The notes beneath the pieces were generated by a model. It had not been told where the DNA came from, searched no databases, and worked only from the letters and a program-made list of their open reading frames with translations. From Polyangia bacterium (lineage in GTDB: Bacteria; Myxococcota_A; Polyangia; Fen-1088), in NCBI GenBank assembly GCA_036268875.1, contig DATATI010000021.1, positions 62,001 to 126,000 on the forward strand: a DNA stretch of 64,000 nt, given 5' to 3'. Positions 35,915 through 44,607 of this stretch are shown here, piece by piece. The translations under genes and the position numbers were made by a program. How positions within the stretch are numbered: position 1 is the first letter of the stretch; each line of letters opens with the position of its first letter.

Positions 35915-37420
35915 TCAGTTGATGAGCACCAACGAAGTGGTGAACACGTCGTCTTTGATCTGGGGAATGCCGCCGTATTCGCCGTTGTGCAGATATTCGG
36001 CCTTCACGATCACCCGATCGCTGAAGGCCAGACGAATGCCGCCGGTGGCCCGCCATTCCTTGGTGATGTAAAGGCGATTGGCGCCCTGGGCGGCCGATGG
36101 ATCGCCTTGCCACACCAGCGCGTCGCGAAACTCGCCCCGCCCCAGCACGCCAAACAGCGGCGTCACCATCCAGTCGACCTCGGCGTAGCCGCCCCCGTGC
36201 AGCTTCAACGCATAAAGGTCGGTGTCCATGCTGCCGCTCGCTGTCGCGCCCGGCGAGGCGCCGCGCAGGTACTGCGCCTTCACGTCGACGGTCTTGATGT
36301 GCAGCTGCAGGTCCGCGCCCAGAAACCACATGGCGCCCTTGCTGTCGGGCGCGCGATCCTGCGCGCCGTACGACCCGGACACGCCAACCTCGACGTCGAC
36401 GGGAATCGGAGGATGGATCGACAGCCGGCCGCTGGCCGTCTTCGCGGCGTTGGTGTCGATCTCGTTGTAGAAATGAAACTGCTCGGTGGTGTTCGATCCG
36501 TTGGTCACCGCCGCCGCCAGGACCACCATGTCCTCCGGTCCCCATTTGCTGCGGACCTTCAGGCCCAGCGCCGTGCCGGTGGTGTAACGGGCGATCAGCG
36601 AAGGGGTGATGCCGAAACGCTGCGACGCCTTGCGGTCGCGGTACTCGATGCCCAGGACCGAATCGAACTTGCCGACGAAGATCGACGTCTTCTGCGACCG
36701 GGTGGGCATCCACTCCAGTTGGGCCAGATCAACATCGAGAAAATCGCCCAGGCTGAAGTTCGAGCCCGTGCGCGGAACAAAGTTCACGCTGGCCGTGGCC
36801 AACAGGCCCTCGCCCAGCGACGACGTCAGCAGCAGATTGACCTCGTTGACGATGAAGCCAGGCGCCCCGCCCGAGTGAATGCCGTCATAGCGTTGCGCGC
36901 CGGCAGCATCACCCAGATCCGCCGCCTCGCCGCGCGAGTTCACCGTCGGCGCCAAGAGGTCGCCGAGGAAGACCCAGCCGTATTGCCCTTTGTACCGCGG
37001 GAACAGGGCGTTGGCGTCGTCGCGAATGATCCCCGAACCGTTGCCCTGGGTGGCGAAGAACCCGAAGTCGACGTAACCGCCGACCGTGACCCGCGGCTGG
37101 CGGCCTAACAGCACGCCGCGCATCTGTTCCAGGCGCGCCTCGGTGTCGCGCATGCGATCGGCCAGGTCGCTGAACGTGGCCGGCTGGGCGTCGCTGGCCT
37201 CCAGAACACCGTCGCCGTCGTCGACGGACGTCACCTGCAGATTTGGCGCCGGCGCGGGGGTTGCCGGGCGCGCGCCGCCGCTCGGTGTGGGAGCCACCGG
37301 CGTCGGCGCCGGCGGCAAGCGCTGGGCCGCGCGTCCGGTGGTGGGCGGCGCGGCCCATCCTCCCGCCGGCAGCGACGCGAAGCTGGCCGCCAGCAGGCCA
37401 AAGACAGTGCGTTTGTTCAT
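35915..37420 (-). CDS. Porin-like outer-membrane protein
   Basis: This 501-residue protein has a signal peptide (cleavage near GWAAPP, residue 24), a Pro-rich linker and a short helix (DLADRMRDTEARLEQMRGVLLG) as in trimeric-porin-like proteins. A long series of amphipathic beta strands follows (VGGYVDFGFFATQGNG, KTSIFVGKFDSVLGIEYRDR). It ends SLVLIN. It starts in a 4-bp overlap with the di-heme peroxidase gene, so translation is coupled. It may admit or release the substrate or product of the redox enzymes; the cargo is unknown. Confidence 0.8.
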   Translation of the reverse strand: MNKRTVFGLLAASFASLPAGGWAAPPTTGRAAQRLPPAPTPVAPTPSGGARPATPAPAPNLQVTSVDDGDGVLEASDAQPATFSDLADRMRDTEARLEQMRGVLLGRQPRVTVGGYVDFGFFATQGNGSGIIRDDANALFPRYKGQYGWVFLGDLLAPTVNSRGEAADLGDAAGAQRYDGIHSGGAPGFIVNEVNLLLTSSLGEGLLATASVNFVPRTGSNFSLGDFLDVDLAQLEWMPTRSQKTSIFVGKFDSVLGIEYRDRKASQRFGITPSLIARYTTGTALGLKVRSKWGPEDMVVLAAAVTNGSNTTEQFHFYNEIDTNAAKTASGRLSIHPPIPVDVEVGVSGSYGAQDRAPDSKGAMWFLGADLQLHIKTVDVKAQYLRGASPGATASGSMDTDLYALKLHGGGYAEVDWMVTPLFGVLGRGEFRDALVWQGDPSAAQGANRLYITKEWRATGGIRLAFSDRVIVKAEYLHNGEYGGIPQIKDDVFTTSLVLIN

Positions 37421-39072
37421 GGCAGCACCGGCGCGGTTCGCAGCTCGACCGGCAAGGGCGCGCCCGTCAGCGTCTTCAAGAACTCGACCAGATCTGCCTG
37501 TTCATCGTCGCTGAGAAACAGGGGCCGCAGCTGCGGTGCCGGGACACCTTCACCGTTGGTGTCACCCCCGCTGTTGTAGTGCGCGATCACATCGGCCAGC
37601 GATTTGTAGACGCCGTCATGCATGTACGGCCCGGTCAGGGCGATGTCGCGCAGCGTGGGCGTGCGCCACGCGCCCTTGGGGACGCTGTCCAGCGGGTACG
37701 TGTCGTCGGACAAGAATGGTTGCCGTGAACCGTCGCTGGGGTTGTCGCTCCAGGTGCTGCCGCGCAGGAAGGTGTTGGCCCGCAGCTTGGATAGACCGTC
37801 CCGCGCCCCCCAGGGCAGACAGTTCTTGGCCGGCTTGGCCGCCACCATCGATCCATCGGGCGCCGTCGAGGCAGGCGTGCCCACGCAATCGCAGACCCCG
37901 CCCGACGGACAGTCGGCTTCCGTCGGAACGCCGTGCCCGGTCTGGGGAGCGCCCACGTTGTGGAACTGGTTGTCCGAGAAAAGCGGCGTGTTGTGGCACT
38001 CGCTGCAGGCGGCCTTGCCGACGAACAGGCGAGCGCCGCGCTGGGCGCTGGAAGAAATGACGGCGTTGTCGGGACCGCCGCTGATGAATTGATCGAAGGC
38101 CGAATCGTTGCTGACCAACTCGGTCTCGTAGGCGGCGATGGCCTTGCCGAAGTTCACGAACACCCGGTTCACCTGGTCCTGATCGTCCTTCGCCATGCAG
38201 TCCCAGGCGTCGCCGAAAGGTTCGGTCGCGTCGCCCGGCTGACAGCCGGCCTTGCTGCCCGGCTTGCCGTTCAGGGGGAAACGCGGCCAGCAACCGGTCA
38301 CAGCGGAGGTGGCGTCTTTGACCTCGCGGCAACCTTGATCCGTAGGGCAGGCGTTGGTCGCATTCAACTTGCACTGGCCGGCGCGCGCGCCGTCAGCCTC
38401 CAGCAAGGCCAGCAGATCAGTCGACTTGCCGGTCAGGGGTAATGGATAGGTGGGGAAAGTGGCCCCGTAATCAGTGCGATAAAAGTCGTTGATCACCCAG
38501 GCGTCGTGCAACCGCGTGCTGTTCATCGAGACCGCGCCTTCATTGGCGGCCACCGCTTGCGCCCACAATGAATCCGAACGGCCGTTCCAGAACAGCAGGG
38601 TGTAATAGGCCGAATTGGTGGTGGGCTGCGCATTGACGTCGAATTCGCCGGCCCCGATGGAAACGCCGCCCGGCGAAACGTCGTCAATGCCGGCCCGGTT
38701 GGGATCGTGACAGCTGGCGCAGGAGACCAACACCGGCGTGCCCTTTGGCGCGCGCGCGAACGCGGCCAAGACCGGACGCTTCAGATTGTCGACCTGGGTG
38801 GCCATTCCGGAAAATCGAGCGTCAAAGAAGAATTTTTGTCCCAACGTCTGTGCAGCGGGAACAGCCACAAAACTGTTTGATGAATCGACCAGAGGAGCCG
38901 GCAGATTGGCCAGCGCCGCGATCTTGGTCCACTCTTCCGGGCTCCAGTCGCAATCGGCGGACGAGCCGCAAAAAACTTTGTCGGCAGCGCTGCCGCACGA
39001 AGCCATTCCGAGCGGCAGCAGCGTCACCATCACGCCCAGCAGCCGTCCTGCCCGGCCACCGGCCGCGGTCAT
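37417..39072 (-). CDS. Di-heme cytochrome c peroxidase/MauG-family lipoprotein
   Basis: This 551-residue protein has a lipobox (GMASC, C26) and two c-type heme motifs, CASCH (118-122) and CSECH (357-361), with the MauG/CcpA landmarks FFFDARFSGM, LFWNGRSDSLWAQA, YETELVSNDSAFDQFISG and GPYMHDGVYKSLADVIAHYNSGG. A Cys-rich insert (about 235-295) is not usual in the family. Members either reduce H2O2 or carry out long-range oxidations. It is the first gene of the leftward operon. The lipid anchor suggests attachment to a membrane near the porin. Confidence 0.9.
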   Translation of the reverse strand: MTAAGGRAGRLLGVMVTLLPLGMASCGSAADKVFCGSSADCDWSPEEWTKIAALANLPAPLVDSSNSFVAVPAAQTLGQKFFFDARFSGMATQVDNLKRPVLAAFARAPKGTPVLVSCASCHDPNRAGIDDVSPGGVSIGAGEFDVNAQPTTNSAYYTLLFWNGRSDSLWAQAVAANEGAVSMNSTRLHDAWVINDFYRTDYGATFPTYPLPLTGKSTDLLALLEADGARAGQCKLNATNACPTDQGCREVKDATSAVTGCWPRFPLNGKPGSKAGCQPGDATEPFGDAWDCMAKDDQDQVNRVFVNFGKAIAAYETELVSNDSAFDQFISGGPDNAVISSSAQRGARLFVGKAACSECHNTPLFSDNQFHNVGAPQTGHGVPTEADCPSGGVCDCVGTPASTAPDGSMVAAKPAKNCLPWGARDGLSKLRANTFLRGSTWSDNPSDGSRQPFLSDDTYPLDSVPKGAWRTPTLRDIALTGPYMHDGVYKSLADVIAHYNSGGDTNGEGVPAPQLRPLFLSDDEQADLVEFLKTLTGAPLPVELRTAPVLP

Positions 39073-39547
39073 CTGCTACCCCGGAAAACGTAATGTGTCA
39101 TACTGTTTTCATCTGTGTAAGTCGTTGTAACCATTGGCTTGTTTGGAATCGAATGGTTTTCATCGGCGCACCGGCCCGCTTACTTGAGCGCACAGGTGCC
39201 AACCTCTTGACCCTCCGCATGTACGGTGGCGCACGGTTGGCGCCACACTTGCAAAATTCTGCTGCGAACGCGGCGCTGGTCATATGACTAGCGGCTGAAA
39301 GTCAGCGTCGGTCGTGACCGTGGGCGCGCCTTTTTTCAATCGGCGCCCGCTAGTCATATGACCAGCGCCAATAGGTCATTGCCGAGCGAGCAGCCGGCCC
39401 AAGATCCGCGTTCGATTGTCCGGTAGATCCGGGCTCTCAGTTTCGTTCAGGAACAGCTCCGCGGCGGGCATACGCGTTGCAGCAAGGTCTCTGGATGATG
39501 AGCGGCCGCCCGCCGGGCGCTGTGCTTGTCCTCGCGGAGGTTGAGTC
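39073..39547. other. Divergent regulatory region between the two copper/heme operons
   Basis: These 475 bp separate the leftward peroxidase operon and the rightward monooxygenase operon and must hold both promoters. It contains the large inverted repeat at 39272-39369, plus a partial half-site GGTCAT at 39374-39379. An AT-rich stretch near 39090-39120 (TGTGTCATACTGTTTTC) could contain the leftward promoter. No coding frame is convincing. Confidence 0.6.
39272..39369. promoter_or_regulatory. 23-bp perfect inverted repeat with internal palindromes
   Basis: Arms at 39272-39294 and 39347-39369 are exact reverse complements, separated by 52 bp. Each arm contains the palindrome GTCATATGAC (39279-39288 and 39353-39362). 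The palindrome centres are 74 bp apart, close to seven helical turns, so two dimeric regulators would sit on the same DNA face. Position between divergent operons favours a double operator. A long hairpin in RNA is an alternative. Confidence 0.6.
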
Positions 39548-41308
39548 GTGAAGACAGTTCTTTCTTTTTCAAACCGCCACAGTCGGAAGAGAAACCACAG
39601 TCAATCGACAATGATTTTCCAAAACAGATGCGAACAAATTGTTCTTCTGTTATTGCCAATAAGTTTGTTGGCACTGTCGTGCTCCGGGCAAATCGCTGAC
39701 ACTGACAATCCCAACGTCCCCGATAAAGTCATTACCCACCAATTAACCTGGCACCAAGACAGCGGCAGCGAAATTCTTCAGTGTCACATCTTCAAATTGG
39801 ATAATCTAACGCCCATCGAGATCAGCCGGATCCAGTTTCAATTCGGGGACGGCAGCCATCACGTCCATATTTATCGCTCGACGGAGCCGGAAGCGGACGG
39901 GGTCAGTGATTGCTGGAGCGGGATCGCCTGGCCGCGCTGGCAGTTGCTGGCCGGCGCGCAAACCAAACCGTTGGACTGGAACTTGCCCGACGGCCTGACG
40001 ATGCCGCTGGCGCCGCACCAACAATTACTGGTTCAGGTGCACTGGTTGAACACCGGCCCAATGGCCATCGACGGAAAGATCGATCTGTCGTTTCACACCA
40101 CCGACAGCAGCGCCGGCCATGTCGGTGTTCTGTTCGGCGTGAACAAGCAAGTGGACCTCTTGCCAGGACAGCGCAAGACCATCAGCCACTTTTGCCCGAT
40201 GCCTTCCGGGTCTCGGCTCATCGCCATGATGGGCCATTATCACGCCTTGGGCCGCCACTACGAGGTGACGATGGGCGCGCCCGGCGACGACAGCGCAGCG
40301 GTGATCTACCAAGGCCAGGACGAAAACACCCTGGTCTTTCACGAATACGCTCCGCAGCTGGCGGTGCCGGACGGCGCCGGCTTGGATTTTTCGTGCGAGT
40401 ACTTGAATTTCCGGACCGCCGCCACGATGTGGGGTGCGGACACCTCGACCCAGGAACACTGCAACATGGCCGCTTACTACTACCCGGCCAACGATGATGA
40501 CGCTTTCTGCATCAAGGATGAGGACGACATCGGCACGCTGACCGATCTGCTGCCACCGACCAACGGCTTACGCGCCGGCGATCGCGGCCAGATCACCGTG
40601 CGCGCCGCCGCGCCGATCGAAGCGGACACGGCTGTCCCGCTGGTCAGCTCGGATCCCACGGCGCTTAGCGTGCCCGCCATGGCCTGGTTCCCCGCCGGCG
40701 CGCGCGAGGCCACCGTCGACGTCCAGGCGCTGCGCCCGATCGGGCAGGTCTCGCTGACAGCCACGCTGGGCACGCAGACGATCAACACCGCGCTGTCGAT
40801 CGGTGGGCTGGGGATCTCGGAGTTCATGGCCGATCCTGCCCCGGGCCAGCGCGGGGGCCGCTGGGTCGAGCTCAGCAGCTCGTCGCCCTTCCCCATCGAC
40901 CTGGGCGCCTATCGTCTGGGCGCCGGCCACCACAGCTACGGCGAGATCGCCGTTCCGTTGACCGGGATGCTGCCGCCTTTTGGTTGTCTCTTGGTTTCCG
41001 AATCGCCGATGGACGGGCTCGGCGGCGCCGACGACACCATGGCCGTGCCTTTTCCCATTCCCGATGGCCTGGACGACAGCGGAGGCATCGGACTTTTCGC
41101 TAGCGACGCCGACGCCAGCGCGATCAGCGCGCGGCTGGACGCGGTCGCCTACGGCGTCAGCAACACTGTCGGGCTGTTCGCCGCCGATGGCCAGCTGGCC
41201 GGCACGGTGGCGACCACGCGCCTTGGCTCGTCACTCGGCCGCACCACCGACGGACACTGGCAGGCCAATTTGGTACCCACCCCCGGCATCTGCGAGACCG
41301 CGCCATGA
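39548..41308 (+). CDS. Type II copper monooxygenase-like (PHM/DBH fold) lipoprotein with lamin-tail-like domain
   Basis: This 586-residue protein has a long n-region then a lipobox (LLALSC, C45). Residues about 60-315 carry every ligand of the ascorbate-dependent two-copper monooxygenases: H104-H105 (GSHHVHIYR) and H165 (VQVHWLN) for CuH, H230-x-H232 (MGHYHALG) and M307 (EHCNM) for CuM. Such enzymes hydroxylate C-H bonds with O2. Residues about 425-580 resemble a lamin-tail domain (GISEFMADPAPGQRGGRWVEL). The start is GTG 39548, with GGAGG 7 bases upstream; ATG 39611 is an alternative. It is coupled to the next gene by ATGA. Confidence 0.82.
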   Translation: MKTVLSFSNRHSRKRNHSQSTMIFQNRCEQIVLLLLPISLLALSCSGQIADTDNPNVPDKVITHQLTWHQDSGSEILQCHIFKLDNLTPIEISRIQFQFGDGSHHVHIYRSTEPEADGVSDCWSGIAWPRWQLLAGAQTKPLDWNLPDGLTMPLAPHQQLLVQVHWLNTGPMAIDGKIDLSFHTTDSSAGHVGVLFGVNKQVDLLPGQRKTISHFCPMPSGSRLIAMMGHYHALGRHYEVTMGAPGDDSAAVIYQGQDENTLVFHEYAPQLAVPDGAGLDFSCEYLNFRTAATMWGADTSTQEHCNMAAYYYPANDDDAFCIKDEDDIGTLTDLLPPTNGLRAGDRGQITVRAAAPIEADTAVPLVSSDPTALSVPAMAWFPAGAREATVDVQALRPIGQVSLTATLGTQTINTALSIGGLGISEFMADPAPGQRGGRWVELSSSSPFPIDLGAYRLGAGHHSYGEIAVPLTGMLPPFGCLLVSESPMDGLGGADDTMAVPFPIPDGLDDSGGIGLFASDADASAISARLDAVAYGVSNTVGLFAADGQLAGTVATTRLGSSLGRTTDGHWQANLVPTPGICETAP

Positions 41309-42675
41309 AGCTGCTGCCGCTGTTGGCTCTGCTGGGGGCAATGACCGCGCTGGCAGCGTGCGCCGAGCCGGATCGGGTGTCGACCGTTCCGATCACCGTC
41401 GACGGCTGGGCGGAAATTCACCAAACCATCATCGCCCCTGGCTGCGCGTTCGCTTCGTGTCACGCCGGGGCACAGCCGGCGGCGCACCTGGACCTTTCGA
41501 CCGCGGCGGCGGCGTGCGCCCAGCTGGTCGGTCGAACGTCCTGCTTGTTTCCGAAACAGACGCTGGTGACCGCCGGCGCCCCAGAGCAGAGCTTCCTGCT
41601 CACCAAGCTGACCGGTGACGGCTTGGTGCCACAACCCGAAACCGCCTGCGGCGGTCCCAGCAACCAACGAATGCCGTTCGGCGCCCTGCCCCTACCTCCC
41701 GATCACATTGCGGCCATCAAATCGTGGATCGCCTCGGGCTCGGACTGCGGCGGACCGGCGATGGCGCCCCCGACCAGCATTCCCGGCCTCGGCGACACCG
41801 ACGGAGGCACGGCAATGGAGCCAGACGCCGGATCGGACACCCTGCCCGACCCGGCGCCGACGGTGGTGCAGGCGGTGACCATCGACCAGCCGATCATCCA
41901 GGCCGGCGCTCCTGTCGCGATCTCCGTGGTGCTGTCAGGCCCGGCGCCCGTGGGAGGCACACTGATTTCCATCGACGTTTCCGATCGCAGCATCGTCGGC
42001 GCGGCGGCCGACTTGCTAGTGCCGGCCGGCGCCACGACCACCACTACAACCGGGATCGGCAAACGCCCCGGTCTCGTGCGAATCAGCGTAGGCGTCCAGG
42101 ACACCGCGACTGCGGCATCCACCAGCCTACGCGTCGGCGGATTGCTCATCACCGAGGTCTTGGCCCAAGGAAGCGCGCCTATGCCGGCGGGAACGACCTG
42201 GATCAAAGTGGCCAACGTCAGCCAGGCGGCCATCGACCTCGGCGCCTATCGGTTGGGCGCAGGCCTCGGCTCGCTGGCCGACGCGGAGATGCCGCTGCAG
42301 GGCATTCTGTTGCCGGGAAGCTGTGCCGTGATCGGCGGCCCGCGCAGCAACGTTGACAACGGCGCGCCTTCCTACGCGCTGCTCTGGGATCTCTCGACGG
42401 TGCTGCAGGAGCGTCCTGCGGACAGTGCTTTGTCGGCCGGCATCGCGTTGTTCGATGCGCAGCCGGGAGTGGCTTCCACCCCGCCCATCGATGCCCTGGC
42501 CTTGCCGCGCTCGCCTGCCGCGGCCGCGTTGTCCGGCAACGACGGACAACCGGTTCCGTCGACGGGACAATGGCCGGCTCCCGGTAGCAGCCTGGTTCGC
42601 GAGCGCCTGAACCATTGGGTCAGCCATTCGACACCGACCCCTACCACTTGCGATGCGCCAGCCAGCGCCCCCTAG
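41305..42675 (+). CDS. Cytochrome c-like lipoprotein with CX4CH motif and lamin-tail-like domain
   Basis: This 456-residue protein has a lipobox (LAAC, C19). Residues 30-150 look like a small cytochrome c: CAFASCH (C47, C52, H53) has four residues between the cysteines instead of two. A candidate axial Met is M123 (QRMPFGALPL), and the ending helix is AAIKSWIASGSDC. After an Asp/Pro-rich linker, a C-terminal domain resembles that of the preceding protein (ITEVLAQG...IDLGAYRLGAG). It may pass electrons to the copper monooxygenase. Whether heme attaches at CX4CH is not known. Confidence 0.75.
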   Translation: MKLLPLLALLGAMTALAACAEPDRVSTVPITVDGWAEIHQTIIAPGCAFASCHAGAQPAAHLDLSTAAAACAQLVGRTSCLFPKQTLVTAGAPEQSFLLTKLTGDGLVPQPETACGGPSNQRMPFGALPLPPDHIAAIKSWIASGSDCGGPAMAPPTSIPGLGDTDGGTAMEPDAGSDTLPDPAPTVVQAVTIDQPIIQAGAPVAISVVLSGPAPVGGTLISIDVSDRSIVGAAADLLVPAGATTTTTTGIGKRPGLVRISVGVQDTATAASTSLRVGGLLITEVLAQGSAPMPAGTTWIKVANVSQAAIDLGAYRLGAGLGSLADAEMPLQGILLPGSCAVIGGPRSNVDNGAPSYALLWDLSTVLQERPADSALSAGIALFDAQPGVASTPPIDALALPRSPAAAALSGNDGQPVPSTGQWPAPGSSLVRERLNHWVSHSTPTPTTCDAPASAP

Positions 42676-42694
42676 CCTCTGACCAAGCCGCCCG

Positions 42695-43039
42695 TCAGGA
42701 CGGTGGCCGTGAACTCGCGGGCGGCTCCGGAGTCGGCACCGGAGCGATTGCCACGACTGCCCCATCGATGGGCGGTCGCTTTTTCAGTGGGCGGCCCGGC
42801 CGGGACCGATCCTTCAAGCCTTCGAGGCCGGACTCGCGATAGCGCGACCGCCACTTGTATACAGTCAGGCGAACGATGCCCAGCTGATCAGCGATCTTGG
42901 CGGCGCTGATCGGTTTGGTGCTCATCAACACGATGCGAACGCGTTGAGCCAGCCTTTTCCTTGCCATCCCCGACCGCAGCCAACGTCGCAATTCCTCTTG
43001 GTCTGCACGCGGGACATCAATCTGATCTGCTGGTCGCAT
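42695..43039 (-). pseudogene. IS630-family transposase N-terminal fragment
   Basis: This is a 114-codon frame with a helix-turn-helix segment (KPISAAKIADQLGIVRLTVYKWRSRY) and the IS630 signature ESGLEGLKDRSRPGRP. The DDE catalytic domain that should follow is absent; the frame ends in unrelated Pro-rich residues 20 bp from the end of the cytochrome-like gene. It is a decayed insertion sequence. No clear terminal inverted repeats were found. Confidence 0.75.
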
Positions 43040-43236
43040 GAAATCCTGGAAGGTGGTTGAACGAGGGTTCTACACCTAAGTGGATCTGACGGAAGAACAT
43101 CGATCAACCGACCCTCCGAGGGGCGCTGTTACAGCAAAACCCAGGTCGTAACTGTCGAGTCCCTCGTGCTGATCGACCAAGCCGGCCGGTTGCGACATCA
43201 ATCAGCGACGCGCACGGGCGCGCCCGCTGCCTTGGG
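43040..43236. other. Intergenic remnant region
   Basis: This 197-bp stretch lies between the transposase fragment and the DUF1552 gene. No coding frame, terminal repeat or convincing terminator is seen. It may include eroded insertion-sequence DNA. Confidence 0.3.
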
Positions 43237-44607
43237 TCAGACTGTCAGCCCGGTCAGCGGGCCGGTGCACAGCTGCGGGTAGCCGAACGTGGTGACGTCC
43301 TCGAAGCCCATGGCGTGCATGATCGAAACCAGCAAATTGTTGTGGTTCTGGTTCTGGAACTGAAGGTAACGGCCGGTCTTGAAGTAGCCGCCGCCGCCCG
43401 CAAGCATCCACGGGATATTTTGGTACGTGTGGCTGTTGCCGACGCCCAGTTCGTTGCCCCAGAGCACCAGGGTGTTGTCCAGCACAGTGCCGCCGCCGGT
43501 ATCGGGAACAGCCGCTAGCTTATCGAACAGGTACGCGATCTGCTGTGCGTGCCAGACGTTGATCTTGGTCAGCTTATCTACCGCCACTGCGTCGTTGTCG
43601 GCGAGGTGCGACGTGGCGTGGTGCTCATCGGGCACGCCGATGAACGGATACAGCTGCCAGCTGTCGGCGTTGGCAAACATGAACGTCGACACCTTGGTCA
43701 ACCCGCAGGTCTGCGCCAGCGCCATCAGATCCAGCTGCATCTGCGCGATCGTCGGGTAGTTGGCCATCGCGTTCGGATCCAGCTTCGTCGCCGGCTGGGT
43801 GGGCGGCTTGCACGAACCGGCGCTGTTGGTCAGCTGCTGCTCGAGGCTGGCGATACCGGTCAGGTGCGCATCCAGGCGCACCTTGTCGCTCTTCGCGATG
43901 CGGGTCTGCAGTCGAGTAATGTCGTCCTTGAGAAAGTCAATGATGCTCTTGCGCTCGTTCAGCACCTTGGTCAGCTGGTCAGACGACAGGTTCGCGTCGG
44001 CGAACATCGTCGTGTAGACCTCCCATGGATCGCCGTGGATCCGGTTCGGCATGTCTTTGCCGCGGTAGGAAATGACAGTCAGCGGTTCTTGCCCGGTGAC
44101 GCGCGCGCCGAACTCCCACGAGGGGAACTTGGTCGTGCTGCCGATCTTGTTGACGATGGCCTGGTCGACGGAGATCGAATCCGCCCAGCCGGCCGGACCC
44201 CCAGCGCCTGTGAAGCTGCCCGGTCCCAGCGAACCGCCGGTCAGCATCCCGCCCGGCCCTTTCATGTGCGGGCCGCCCGGCTGGTTGGGCAGATTGGTCG
44301 ACGACATGTGCACGCCCTTGAGCACCAGCATCTTGCTCTGGTATGTCTTCAGCGGCATCAAGATGGGGCTCAGCGTCAGCGGCGCGTCGGTCGCGGTGTC
44401 GCTTGGGAAGAATGCTTTCGGGATGGTGCCGTTGGCCGAGAAGATGCCGATGAAGCGCTTGGCGGCCGGCGCGCTGGCATCCGCGCCGAACGCGGTCGCC
44501 GTCTTCCAGACCGGGCTGGTGAGGGCCATGGCGGTCGCGCCCATGCCGCGCAGAAGGCGGCGGCGGCTGAACTTCGTGCGCGAGTCGATCGGAGAACGGC
44601 GGTTCAT
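43237..44607 (-). CDS. DUF1552-family secreted protein (Tat-type signal)
   Basis: This 456-residue protein has an N-terminus with a twin-arginine-like signal (KFSRRRLLRGMGATAMALTS), which suggests export in folded form. The body matches the DUF1552 pattern: FIGIFSANGTIPKAFFPS, LVLKGVHMS, SSWEFGARV-like SWEFGA, and WGNELGVGNSHTYQNIPWMLAGG near the C-terminus. The family resembles the alkaline-phosphatase-like DUF1501 group but its function is not known. The start at 44607 sits in an ATGA overlap with the upstream DUF1592 gene, which decides it against a start at 44778. The pair is a recurrent module. Confidence 0.88.
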   Translation of the reverse strand: MNRRSPIDSRTKFSRRRLLRGMGATAMALTSPVWKTATAFGADASAPAAKRFIGIFSANGTIPKAFFPSDTATDAPLTLSPILMPLKTYQSKMLVLKGVHMSSTNLPNQPGGPHMKGPGGMLTGGSLGPGSFTGAGGPAGWADSISVDQAIVNKIGSTTKFPSWEFGARVTGQEPLTVISYRGKDMPNRIHGDPWEVYTTMFADANLSSDQLTKVLNERKSIIDFLKDDITRLQTRIAKSDKVRLDAHLTGIASLEQQLTNSAGSCKPPTQPATKLDPNAMANYPTIAQMQLDLMALAQTCGLTKVSTFMFANADSWQLYPFIGVPDEHHATSHLADNDAVAVDKLTKINVWHAQQIAYLFDKLAAVPDTGGGTVLDNTLVLWGNELGVGNSHTYQNIPWMLAGGGGYFKTGRYLQFQNQNHNNLLVSIMHAMGFEDVTTFGYPQLCTGPLTGLTV

